Shown one piece after another: positions 1 through 7,805 of a stretch of 64,000 bases of DNA. Both the position numbers and the translations under genes were made by a program. The notes under the pieces are model-generated. The model was given only the letters and a program-made list of their open reading frames with translations. It searched no databases and was not told where the DNA came from. Every line of letters starts with the position of its first letter. Position 1 is the stretch's first letter. Source of the DNA: Cellulomonas sp. SG140. Lineage in GTDB: Bacteria > Actinomycetota > Actinomycetes > Actinomycetales > Cellulomonadaceae. The stretch covers positions 1 to 64,000 of the forward strand of contig NZ_JANZLA010000009.1 in NCBI RefSeq assembly GCF_025770785.1. The letters are read 5' to 3'.

Positions 1-77
1 CATTCTCGTCCACCGACGCCGCGGGGCGTGGGACCAGGGTGCCGCCGTCGGACCGCCCGGGCGCGCGTCCGCCCGGT

Positions 78-83
78 TAGGGT
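78..83 (+). promoter_or_regulatory. -10 element of a leaderless promoter
   Basis: TAGGGT lies exactly 6 nt before the GTG at 90, so transcription would start at or next to the start codon. The same TANNNT-N6-8-start arrangement recurs at nine other genes in this window. No good -35 hexamer is visible. On the minus strand a CAT at positions 1-3, preceded by GGTGGACGAG, could be the start of a divergent gene that leaves the window; one codon is too little to call it. Confidence 0.5.
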
Positions 84-89
84 GCCTGC

Positions 90-1025
90 GTGTCCAGCCA
101 CCGCGGGCCGAGCACGGACGGTCGCCGGCGGGTGCGCGCCGGCCGCGCGTTCGCCCTGGTGTGCGTCCTGGTCGGCGTCGCGTCGGCGTGCACGGCCGGC
201 GACACGTCCAGGCCGGCCGCTGCCAGGCCGACGGCGAGCACGGCTGCGCCCGCGCCCACCGACCCCTCGGCGGCGGACGTCCGCACGAGGGGCCTGGCCG
301 TGACCGCCAACGGAGTCAGCGCCGCCGCGGTCCCGGACGCCTCCGTCACCGCCGACGCGAGCGCCGACCCGGACGGCTCCGCCCACCTGCACCTCGTCGT
401 CAGGGGCGGCGGTGAGAGCGGAGCACCGACCTCCACGCCCGCCAGCCCCGCGGCCTCCGCACCGCCCGCCGTGCCGCTGGCGTGGCTCACCGGTCCGGCC
501 GGCTCCACCGCCGCCGTCCTCGAGGACGGCTCGGCGGTGGTCTCCGCCTCCGACGGGTCCTTCCTGCTCGGGCTCAGCGCACCGACGCCGAGCGCGCGGT
601 TCACCGTGGTCGGCACGCCGGCGGCGGTGCTGCGGATCGACCGCGTCACCGGCAGCGGGCTCGGGGTCACGGCCCCCGACGGGCCCGTGACCACCTGGCT
701 GTCCGGCACCGCGGTGCTGGCGGCGAGCTGGGGCGAGGCGGAGGGCGGCCGCTCGCTCGAGATCACCCCGAGCGAGTGGGCCCGCAGCGGCACGCTCGCC
801 GCTCAGCAGGCGCTGTGGAGCCAGCTCGTCGCGCAGCACCCCGACGCGAACAGCCCGACGATGCACGAGCAGCTGCTGTGCCACGTGCTCGGTGCGGCCG
901 GCAAGTCCACGTGGCACATCGAGCCGTGGCGGCCTCAGGTCGACGCGCTGACGATGCTGCGCACGCGGTGCAACCCGACGGCTGCCGACGTCGTGACCCC
1001 GCCTGCCCCCACCGCTGCCGGCTGA
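90..1025 (+). CDS. putative lipoprotein with a C-terminal DUF2599-like domain
   Basis: A 311-residue secreted protein of unknown function. The N-terminus has an arginine-rich n-region (about residues 10-19), a hydrophobic core and a lipobox-like VASAC with Cys34, so it is probably a lipoprotein anchored outside the membrane. Residues 35-60 are rich in Ala, Pro and Thr, a typical extracellular linker. The last 80 residues carry conserved-looking Trp and Cys positions (LLCHVLGAAGKSTWHIEPW, then RTRCNP), which I recognise as resembling DUF2599, a domain seen at the C-terminus of secreted actinobacterial proteins. The two Cys in that block could form a disulfide. The GTG start at 90 is chosen because it gives the signal peptide and sits 6 nt after a TAGGGT element. 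The family assignment is from memory of the motif. Confidence 0.7.
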   Translation: MSSHRGPSTDGRRRVRAGRAFALVCVLVGVASACTAGDTSRPAAARPTASTAAPAPTDPSAADVRTRGLAVTANGVSAAAVPDASVTADASADPDGSAHLHLVVRGGGESGAPTSTPASPAASAPPAVPLAWLTGPAGSTAAVLEDGSAVVSASDGSFLLGLSAPTPSARFTVVGTPAAVLRIDRVTGSGLGVTAPDGPVTTWLSGTAVLAASWGEAEGGRSLEITPSEWARSGTLAAQQALWSQLVAQHPDANSPTMHEQLLCHVLGAAGKSTWHIEPWRPQVDALTMLRTRCNPTAADVVTPPAPTAAG

Positions 1026-1080
1026 CGGCGCGCGGCCGCTGCGGACGACCCGCAGGTCAGCACCGCGCAGGTTCAAGCGC

Positions 1081-1112
1081 GCGCAGGCTCAGCCCCGCGC
1101 AGGCTCAGCCCC
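1081..1112. repeat. 16-bp perfect tandem duplication across a stop codon
   Basis: GCGCAGGCTCAGCCCC occurs twice in succession (1081-1096 and 1097-1112). The acyl-CoA oxidase stop codon (1105-1107, minus strand) lies in the second copy, so the first copy is a duplicated gene end. It looks like a slipped-strand duplication. Confidence 0.8.
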
Positions 1113-3165
1113 GCACGTGCCGCTCCGGCACCGCCGCCTCGCCGGACGCCCGCTGCGCCCGGTTCCACGCCCGCGCCTCGTCCTGCCGCACCTGCTCGGC
1201 ACCCGAGGCGATCGCGGCGCGCAGGTGCTCCGGTCCGTAGCCGAACGCGTCCACCAGGTCCTGCGCGTGCGGACGCAGCCGCACCAGCAGCCGGTCGATG
1301 TACGACGACACCGTGCGGGCCCGGCCCGCGGACAACCGCCCGTGGATCAGGTACCAGGCGAGGTGCCGCTCGACGAGCGTGAGCCCGAACAGGTCCCGCA
1401 GCCGGGTGAGCACCCGGCGGGTGCCGGGGTCGTCGACCGTGGCGAGGGCCCGCGTGAACGCCTCCCACTGCACGCGCTCGGCATGAGCGCGAGCCGCCTC
1501 GATCAGCTCGTGCTGATGAGCCTCGAACAGCGCTGCTGCCGCAGCGGGCGGCAGGCTGCGCGCCGGCGCGAGGGCGGCGGCAGCCTCGGCGACCATCGTC
1601 TCCACCCGGTCGGTCAGCAGCTGGCGCTGGGTGGACTCGTCGCGCAGCTGGCCCACCGAGCGGCGCGCGTCGCCGACGTCGGCGATCGTCTGGGCCGCGC
1701 GCACCAGCGGCGTGCGGTGCAGGGCGGCGTCCGCGGCCCGCTCGGCGACCAGTCGTGCCATGTCACCGGCGGAGTGCAGCTTCAGGCCCTTGGCGTAGTC
1801 GCCGAGCAGCCGCTTGGCCACCAGCTGGTACAGCACCGTGTTGTCGCCCTCGAACGTCACGTACACGTCCAGGTCCTGGTGCAGGCCGACCAGGCGGTTC
1901 TCGGCGAGGAAGCCGGCGCCGCCGCAGGCCTCGCGGCACGTCTGGATGGTGCGCATGGCCGCCCACGTCGACGTCGGCTTCAGCGTGGCGGCCAGCGTCT
2001 CGAGGTCGGCACGGGTGGCCGGGGTGTCCGCCCGGCCGGAGAACACGTCGTCGAACGCCGCGAGCAGCTCCTCGTGGGCGTAGGTCGCGGCGTAGGCCTC
2101 CGCGACCAGCGGGAGCAGCCGGCGCTGGTGCTCGCCGTGGTCCAGCAGCACCACCTCGTCGTCGTCCGCACCCGCGAACTGGCGGCGCTGGTTGGCGTAG
2201 GTGACCGCGATGGCGAGCGCGAGCTTGGCGGCGTTGGTGGCCGCGCCGTCCAGGGAGACGCGGCCCTGCACGAGCGTGCCGAGCATGGTGAAGAAGCGGC
2301 GTCCCGGGTTCTCGATCGGCGAGCTGTAGGTGCCGTCGGCGGCGACGTCGCCGTACCGGTTGAGCAGGTCACGACGAGGCACGCGGACGTGGTCGAACCA
2401 CAGGCGGCCGTTGTCGATGCCGTTGAGCCCGCCCTTGAACCCGTCGTCCTCACCGCCGACGCCAGGCAGGAACTCGCCGGTGACCGCGTCGCGGATCGGC
2501 ACGTAGAACGCGTGCACGCCGTGGTTGACCCGCTCGCCGCCGGGCGCCGCCGTGATCAGCTGGGCGAACACCACCGCGGCGGTGCCGTGCGTGGCGGCGT
2601 TGCCGAGGTAGTCCTTCCAGGCGCCGCGGAACGGCGTGTGGATGACGAACTCCTGCGTGGCGGCGTCGTACTCGGCGGTGGTGCCGATCGAGGCGACGTC
2701 CGAGCCATGGCCGGTCTCCGTCATCGCGAAGGCGCCCGGCACCTGCAGGAACATCGCGTCCCGCAGCAGCCGCTCGTGGTGGTCGGCCGTGCCGAGGTGC
2801 AGGATCGCCGAGGCGAACAGCCCCCACTGCACGCCGGCCTTGATCTGCAGGCTCGGGTCGCCGGCCACCAGCTCCTCGAACCGGGCCAGGCTGCCGCCGT
2901 GGTCGTCGGCACCGCCGAGCGCCGTGGGGAAGGCGCGCAGCACGTCGTGCTCCGCCACCAGGCGGCGCAGCTGGGACAGCACGCGCTCGCGGTGCTCGGC
3001 GTACGGCTGGCCCTCGATCTTCTGGAAGGCCGGGTCGGCGGCGACGGCACGGGCGCTGCGGCGCAGGTCCGCGTAGCGGCCCAGCAGGTGCTGCTCCAGC
3101 GTCGGGACGTCGACGGTCGCGTCCGCGGTGCGGGCGGTGGCCGGACGTTCGGCGGTGGTGGTCAT
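1105..3165 (-). CDS. acyl-CoA oxidase/dehydrogenase of the ACOX type
   Basis: A 686-residue FAD-dependent enzyme expected to make the trans-2 double bond in acyl-CoA, the first step of beta-oxidation. The length and sequence fit acyl-CoA oxidase-like proteins, not the roughly 380-residue dehydrogenases. The flavin-binding middle domain has AMTETGHGSDV near residue 150, the helical domain has EACGGAGFLAENR, and TFEGDNTVLYQL near residue 430 carries the probable catalytic Glu. A C-terminal ACOX-like domain follows. The ATG at 3165 has AAGGAG about 7 nt upstream and overlaps the tetR stop as ATGA, so the two are probably translationally coupled. The divergent genes encode the later steps (thiolase, ketoreductase, hydratase). 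Whether oxygen or an electron-transfer flavoprotein is the acceptor cannot be read from the sequence. Confidence 0.88.
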   Translation of the reverse strand: MTTTAERPATARTADATVDVPTLEQHLLGRYADLRRSARAVAADPAFQKIEGQPYAEHRERVLSQLRRLVAEHDVLRAFPTALGGADDHGGSLARFEELVAGDPSLQIKAGVQWGLFASAILHLGTADHHERLLRDAMFLQVPGAFAMTETGHGSDVASIGTTAEYDAATQEFVIHTPFRGAWKDYLGNAATHGTAAVVFAQLITAAPGGERVNHGVHAFYVPIRDAVTGEFLPGVGGEDDGFKGGLNGIDNGRLWFDHVRVPRRDLLNRYGDVAADGTYSSPIENPGRRFFTMLGTLVQGRVSLDGAATNAAKLALAIAVTYANQRRQFAGADDDEVVLLDHGEHQRRLLPLVAEAYAATYAHEELLAAFDDVFSGRADTPATRADLETLAATLKPTSTWAAMRTIQTCREACGGAGFLAENRLVGLHQDLDVYVTFEGDNTVLYQLVAKRLLGDYAKGLKLHSAGDMARLVAERAADAALHRTPLVRAAQTIADVGDARRSVGQLRDESTQRQLLTDRVETMVAEAAAALAPARSLPPAAAAALFEAHQHELIEAARAHAERVQWEAFTRALATVDDPGTRRVLTRLRDLFGLTLVERHLAWYLIHGRLSAGRARTVSSYIDRLLVRLRPHAQDLVDAFGYGPEHLRAAIASGAEQVRQDEARAWNRAQRASGEAAVPERHVRG

Positions 3166-3917
3166 GAGGTCTCCTTCATCGTCGAAGTGCCTGCTGTGGG
3201 ATGGGCGGTGGTGCCGGGGCGCACGACGAGGCCGACGGGGCCGGCCCACAACCAGGTGGAGACGCGGCCGGCGAGCTCGCCCCGGCTCGGTGCGGCGGGT
3301 TCGTGGCGGTGCAGCAACCACCACTCCCCGGCGCCACGGACGAAGCCGACGGCGCCGGCAGCCCAGGCGGCGGCCAGTGCGGCCGCGCTGCCCGGTGAGT
3401 CGACGGACCGCGCGGCAACCTCGCGGGCGAAGGGGCCCGCCACCAGGGCGGTCACCTGGTCCAGGAAGTGCTCCACGGACCCGTCGCGGGTGACGAACGC
3501 GTACACCGAGGGCGACGACTCGATCATCTCCAGGTACACGTCCACCATCGCGCGGAGCCCCTCGCGGGGCGTGCCGTGCGCCGCGAGCGCGTCCGCGAGC
3601 GCGTCGCGGATGTCCCGCACGACGAGCTCGGCGACCGCCACCTGCAGCGCCGTCTTGTCGGCGAAGTACCGGTAGACGATCGACTTGGAGGTGCCGGCCG
3701 CCGCGGCGATCTCGTCCATGGAGATGTCCGGGCCGTCGTGGTGCACCGTGCGCCGGGCCGTCTGCACCAGCACCGCCCGCCGGGCCTCACGGTGGTCCGC
3801 CCACCGGGTGGCGCGACCGTCCGCCGGTGGGGCGTCCTCGCCCACCGCCCGAAGGCCCGTCGTCGTCGACTGGGTCGGTTCACGACCACTCACGAAACCG
3901 ACGGTATCAGGTACCAT
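3162..3917 (-). CDS. TetR-family transcriptional regulator of the fatty-acid cluster
   Basis: A 251-residue regulator, or 243 residues if the in-frame GTG at 3893 is used. The DNA-binding domain is clear: MDEIAAAAGTSKSIVYRYF forms the helix-turn-helix near residue 70, followed by ADKTALQVAVAELV. The remainder is an alpha-helical ligand-binding domain without recognisable motifs. It is cotranscribed with the acyl-CoA oxidase (ATGA overlap) and divergent from fadI-fabG4-maoC. A 27-bp imperfect palindrome at 3896-3922 covers the ATG region and would be just upstream of the GTG, so autoregulation is likely. By analogy with TetR regulators of fatty-acid catabolism, acyl-CoA is a plausible ligand; that is inference. 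The N-terminal 40 residues before the HTH are longer than usual and the start is uncertain. Confidence 0.85.
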   Translation of the reverse strand: MVPDTVGFVSGREPTQSTTTGLRAVGEDAPPADGRATRWADHREARRAVLVQTARRTVHHDGPDISMDEIAAAAGTSKSIVYRYFADKTALQVAVAELVVRDIRDALADALAAHGTPREGLRAMVDVYLEMIESSPSVYAFVTRDGSVEHFLDQVTALVAGPFAREVAARSVDSPGSAAALAAAWAAGAVGFVRGAGEWWLLHRHEPAAPSRGELAGRVSTWLWAGPVGLVVRPGTTAHPTAGTSTMKETS

Positions 3918-3922
3918 CGGTT
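3896..3922. promoter_or_regulatory. probable TetR operator in the divergent tetR/fadI gap
   Basis: AACCGACGGTA, a 5-nt spacer, then TACCATCGGTT: an 11-bp inverted repeat with one mismatch. It is the only strong dyad between the two divergent operons and overlaps the 5' end of tetR. It resembles the ACCGAC/GTCGGT half-sites of actinobacterial TetR operators. Confidence 0.6.
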
Positions 3923-4004
3923 CCGGACAGATCCAAGGGACGAAGGTCCTCCTCCCGTCCCACCACAGCAGGCCCATCAGTGACGATGCGAGAGGACTTC
4001 TCCC

Positions 4005-5360
4005 ATGGCCCGCACCCCCGCCCGGTCGTCCAGCCCCGCCCCGTCGACCGGCCCGCGCCCCGCCTACGTGCTCGGCGGCAACCGCGTCCCGTTCGCCCGC
4101 GCCGGCGGCCCCTACGCCCACGCGAGCAACCAGGACCTGCTGACCGCCGCGCTCGACGGGCTCGTCGCCCGGTACGGGCTGCAGGACGAGGTGATCGGTC
4201 AGGTCGCCGCCGGTGCGGTGCTCAAGCACTCCCGCGACTTCAACCTCACCCGCGAGGTGGTGCTCGGCTCCGCGCTCTCCTCCCGCACTCCCGCGGTCGA
4301 CCTGCAGGAGGCGTGCGCCACGGGCGTGGAGGCCGTGCTGCTGCTGGCCAACAAGATTCGCCTCGGCCAGCTCGAGTCCGGCATCGCCGGCGGCGTCGAC
4401 TCCGCGTCGGACGCGCCGATCGCCGTCAGCGAGGGCCTGCGCCGCGTCCTGCTCGACCTCTCCCGGGCGCGCACCGTCGGGCAGCGGGCCGCCGTGCTCG
4501 CCCGCCTGCGGCCCAAGGACCTGACGCCCAACCCGCCGCGGGTGGACGAGCCACGCACCGGCCTGTCGATGGGCGAGCACCAGGCGCTGACGACCGTCGA
4601 GTGGGGCATCACGCGCGAGGCGCAGGACGAGCTGGCGCTGGCCAGCCACCGCAACCTCGCCGCCGCCTGGGACGGCGGGTTCTTCGACGACCTGGTCACG
4701 GGCTACCGCGGGCTCACGCGGGACGCGAACCTGCGCACGGACACCTCGCTGGAGAAGCTCGCCGGCCTGCGGACCACGTTCGGCAACCACCTGACCGCCC
4801 CCGCGACGATGACGGCCGGCAACTCGACCCCGCTGACCGACGGCGCATCGACGGTGCTGCTGGGGTCGGCGCAGTGGGCGGCCGACCACGGCCTGACGCC
4901 GCTCGCCGCGGTGGTGGACGCCGAGGTCGCCGCCGTCGACTTCGTGCACGGCGAGGACGGGCTGCTGATGGCCCCGGCCTACGCCGCGCCTCGGCTGCTG
5001 GCCCGGCACGGCCTGACGCTCGACGACCTCGACTACGTGGAGATCCACGAGGCGTTCGCCGCCACGGTGCTGACCATCCTGGCGGCGTGGGAGTCGGAGC
5101 AGTTCGGCCGCGAGCGGCTGGGGCTGCCGGGCGCCTTCGGGTCGGTGAAGCGGGAGCGGCTGAACGTGCACGGCTCGTCGCTGGCGGCCGGGCACCCGTT
5201 CGCCGCGACCGGGGGACGGATCGTGGCGAGCACCGCCAAGGAGCTGCACGCCCGGCACGTGGCGCAGGTCGCCGCGGGCGACGACTCCCCGGTGCGGGCG
5301 CTCGTGACGGTGTGCGCCGCCGGGGGCCTCGGTGTCGCCGTGCTGCTCGAGGCGGCGTGA
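4005..5360 (+). CDS. fadI: acetyl-CoA C-acyltransferase (3-ketoacyl-CoA thiolase, FadI/FadA2 type)
   Basis: A 451-residue thiolase that cleaves 3-ketoacyl-CoA with CoA, or runs the reverse condensation. The nucleophilic Cys is in QEACATGVEA near residue 105. The other thiolase motifs are in their FadI forms: EIHEAFAAT instead of NEAFA, HGSSLAAGHPFAATGGR with the catalytic His, and VCAAGGLGVA with the second catalytic Cys. These variants are typical of the long-chain enzymes related to E. coli FadI and mycobacterial FadA2. GAGAGGA precedes the ATG by a long spacing of about 12 nt. fabG4 begins one nucleotide after its stop, and the set of neighbours (acyl-CoA oxidase, FabG4-like, MaoC-like) resembles the mycobacterial fadE5-fadA2-fabG4-htdX group. 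Confidence 0.93.
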   Translation: MARTPARSSSPAPSTGPRPAYVLGGNRVPFARAGGPYAHASNQDLLTAALDGLVARYGLQDEVIGQVAAGAVLKHSRDFNLTREVVLGSALSSRTPAVDLQEACATGVEAVLLLANKIRLGQLESGIAGGVDSASDAPIAVSEGLRRVLLDLSRARTVGQRAAVLARLRPKDLTPNPPRVDEPRTGLSMGEHQALTTVEWGITREAQDELALASHRNLAAAWDGGFFDDLVTGYRGLTRDANLRTDTSLEKLAGLRTTFGNHLTAPATMTAGNSTPLTDGASTVLLGSAQWAADHGLTPLAAVVDAEVAAVDFVHGEDGLLMAPAYAAPRLLARHGLTLDDLDYVEIHEAFAATVLTILAAWESEQFGRERLGLPGAFGSVKRERLNVHGSSLAAGHPFAATGGRIVASTAKELHARHVAQVAAGDDSPVRALVTVCAAGGLGVAVLLEAA

Positions 5361-5361
5361 C

Positions 5362-6780
5362 ATGCCGGACACCTACCTGCAGCTGGTGAACAGCGGGCCG
5401 ACGGCCACGCTGGCCAAGCGGTTGGGGCTGCCGCGGCCCGCCGTCCTGCGGCGGTACACGCCCGGCGCCCCGCTGGTCGAGGGGCCGGTGCTGGTGCTGG
5501 GGCGCGGCGACGACGCCGATGCGCTGGCACGGCTGCTGTCCGGGCCGGCGGGCGGCGCGGCACCAGGGGCCGGCGTCGAGATGCGCCCGACCGCCGGCGA
5601 GGTGCCGACCCTGCTCGACGGCTGGGACCTGGAGGTGCACCGGCACGCGGCGCCGGACGCCCGGTACGGCGCCGTCGTGCTGGTGCTCACGACCGTCGAG
5701 CGCCCGGACCAGCTGACCGAGCCGGTGCTCGCGGCCGCGGGCCCGATCAAGGGGCTGCGCAGCGGCGGCCGGGTGGTCACGGTGTCCCGGGCGGCCACCG
5801 CGGACGACGCCCCGGCGGTCGCCGCCGCCCGGCAGGGGGTGGACGGCCTGCTGCGGTCGCTGGCCAAGGAGCTGCGCGGCGGGTCCACCGGCAACGGCGT
5901 GGTGCTGACGGGCGAGGTACCGGTGACGGCACCGTCGGCGGTCGCCTCGCTCCGGTTCTTCCTGTCCCGGCGGTCGGCCTTCGTGGACGGTCAGCTGCTC
6001 GCCGTGGACTCGACCGCCGGCACGCTGCCGGCCGATTGGGAGCGGCCGCTGGACGGCCGGGTGGCCGTGGTGACCGGGGCGGCGCGCGGCATCGGCGCGG
6101 CGATCGCCCGGACGTTGGCGCGCGACGGCGCACACGTCGTCGCGGTGGACGTACCGGCCGCCGGTGAGCAGCTGACGGCGGTGGCCAACGAGGTACGCGG
6201 CACCGCGCTGCAGCTCGACGTGACGGCCGCCGACGCCGGGGAGCGGATCCTCGAGCACGTGCGTGCCCGGCACGGCCGGCTCGACGTGATGGTGCACAAC
6301 GCCGGCATCACGCGCGACAAGCTGCTGGTGAACATGACACCCGACCGCTGGTCGTCGGTGCTCGCCGTCAACCTCGAGTCCCAGCTGCGGATCAACGAGG
6401 CGCTGCTGACCAGCGGAGACTTCACCGACGAGCCGCGCATCGTCGCCACCGCCTCGACGTCGGGCATCGCCGGCAACCGCGGCCAGACCAACTACGCCAC
6501 CTCCAAGGCCGGCGTGATCGGCATGGTGCGCGCCACCGCTCCCCTGCTGGTGCCGTTCGGCGGGACGGCCAACGCCGTGGCCCCCGGGTTCATCGAGACG
6601 GAGATGACGGCGCGGATCCCCGCGCTGACCAGGCAGGTCGCGCGACGGCTCAACTCGTTGCAGCAGGGCGGCCTGCCGCAGGACGTGGCGGAGGCCGTCG
6701 CGTTCCTCGCCTCGCCGGCCGCCGGCGGCATCGTCGGACGGACGCTGCGCGTGTGCGGGCAGAACCTGGTGGGCCGGTGA
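5362..6780 (+). CDS. fabG4: high-molecular-weight 3-oxoacyl-(ACP/CoA) reductase, FabG4 type
   Basis: A 472-residue two-part reductase that interconverts 3-oxoacyl and 3-hydroxyacyl thioesters. Residues 1-220 form the degenerate nucleotide-binding-like domain found only in the FabG4 class. The catalytic short-chain dehydrogenase domain starts near residue 230 with VTGAARGIGAAIA, then HNAGITRD, and the Ser-Tyr-Lys triad in STSGIAGNRG and YATSK. The usual FabG is about 250 residues, so the length itself supports the class. The ATG at 5362 is one nucleotide after the thiolase stop; a longer open frame starts further upstream inside fadI and is not needed. Mycobacterial FabG4 prefers NADH and long-chain CoA substrates; that is family knowledge and untested here. 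Confidence 0.92.
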   Translation: MPDTYLQLVNSGPTATLAKRLGLPRPAVLRRYTPGAPLVEGPVLVLGRGDDADALARLLSGPAGGAAPGAGVEMRPTAGEVPTLLDGWDLEVHRHAAPDARYGAVVLVLTTVERPDQLTEPVLAAAGPIKGLRSGGRVVTVSRAATADDAPAVAAARQGVDGLLRSLAKELRGGSTGNGVVLTGEVPVTAPSAVASLRFFLSRRSAFVDGQLLAVDSTAGTLPADWERPLDGRVAVVTGAARGIGAAIARTLARDGAHVVAVDVPAAGEQLTAVANEVRGTALQLDVTAADAGERILEHVRARHGRLDVMVHNAGITRDKLLVNMTPDRWSSVLAVNLESQLRINEALLTSGDFTDEPRIVATASTSGIAGNRGQTNYATSKAGVIGMVRATAPLLVPFGGTANAVAPGFIETEMTARIPALTRQVARRLNSLQQGGLPQDVAEAVAFLASPAAGGIVGRTLRVCGQNLVGR

Positions 6781-7805
6781 CCGGGGCGCTGCGGACCGTC
6801 GAGCTGCCGACGGTGCCACCGCTCGGCGACTCGTACCGGCACGCGCTGACCGCGGCCGCGGCCGGCGCGGTGGCGCGTCGCGCCGGGCGAGCCGGCCGGG
6901 GTGGCGCGACGACGGGGCTGCCCCACGTCTCGCTCAGCGCCCACGGCGTGCGGGCCGACGCCGACCGGCTCACCGCGTACCAGCACCTGGTGGGCGAGCC
7001 CGGCACAGACGTGCTGCCCGCCGGGTTCGTGCACGTGCTGGTGTTCCCGGTCGCGACCGCCCTGATGGTCCGCGACGACTTCCCGCTGCCGCTGCTCGGG
7101 CTGGTGCACCTCGCCAACCGCGTCGAGCAGCGACGGCCGCTGCGGCTCGGGCAGGAGCTGGACGTGCGGTCGTGGGCCACCGGGCTGCGCGCGCACCGGT
7201 CCGGGACGCAGGTGGACCTGGTCAGCGAGGTGGCGGCGGACGGCGTCACCGCGTGGCGTGGGGTGTCGACCTACCTGGCCAAGGGGGTGCGCCTGGCCGG
7301 GTCGGCCGGTCCCGCGCCGGAGCCGGGTTCAGCCCCGGCCCCCGCCGACGGCACCGGCTCGGGCTCCGGCACGGACGAGGCCACCGACCGCCGGCCGTTC
7401 GAGCCGCCCGTCCCCACCGCCTCCTGGCGGCTGCCCGCCGACACCGGCCGCCGCTACGCGGCCGTCTCCGGCGACGTGAACCCGATCCACCTGTGGGCAC
7501 CGGCCGCCCGGGCGTTCGGCTTCCGCGGCGCCATCGCGCACGGCATGTTCACCGCCGCCCGGGCGCTGGCCGCCGTCGGTGCCGTCCGCGGCGAGTCGTT
7601 CACCTGGTCGGTCGACTTCGCCGCACCCGTGGTGCTGCCGACCACCGTCGCGGTGCGTGTCGCCCGCAGCGACCCGGCCACCGGCACGTCCGTCGCCGCC
7701 TCCACCGGCACATCCACCGGGACCGGTTACGACCTCATCGTGTGGGACCCGCGCCGACGCCGTCCCCACCTGACCGGCTCGGTCTCCCCGCTGCCGACCG
7801 CCTGA
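6777..7805 (+). CDS. MaoC-like double hot-dog enoyl/3-hydroxyacyl thioester hydratase (HtdX type)
   Basis: A 342-residue hydratase/dehydratase acting between the acyl-CoA oxidase and FabG4 steps. The C-terminal hot-dog domain carries hydratase motif 2, SGDVNPIHLW, with the catalytic Asp and His, followed by GFRGAIAHGM. The N-terminal hot-dog (residues 10-170) lacks the motif, as in two-domain MaoC proteins. A Pro/Gly/Ala/Thr linker of about 35 residues separates them. The GTG at 6777 overlaps the fabG4 stop as GTGA, the normal coupling in this operon. The last 71 bp overlap the convergent APC permease gene, so either the two transcripts collide or one protein terminus is less constrained. No terminator is visible after it. 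Confidence 0.88.
   Translation: MTGALRTVELPTVPPLGDSYRHALTAAAAGAVARRAGRAGRGGATTGLPHVSLSAHGVRADADRLTAYQHLVGEPGTDVLPAGFVHVLVFPVATALMVRDDFPLPLLGLVHLANRVEQRRPLRLGQELDVRSWATGLRAHRSGTQVDLVSEVAADGVTAWRGVSTYLAKGVRLAGSAGPAPEPGSAPAPADGTGSGSGTDEATDRRPFEPPVPTASWRLPADTGRRYAAVSGDVNPIHLWAPAARAFGFRGAIAHGMFTAARALAAVGAVRGESFTWSVDFAAPVVLPTTVAVRVARSDPATGTSVAASTGTSTGTGYDLIVWDPRRRRPHLTGSVSPLPTA

Noticed and set aside
1117-3675. An 852-codon plus-strand frame opposite the acyl-CoA oxidase and tetR
   Set aside because: Shadow frame with repetitive Arg/Gly/Val/His composition; the minus-strand genes have clear motifs, starts and ribosome-binding sites.
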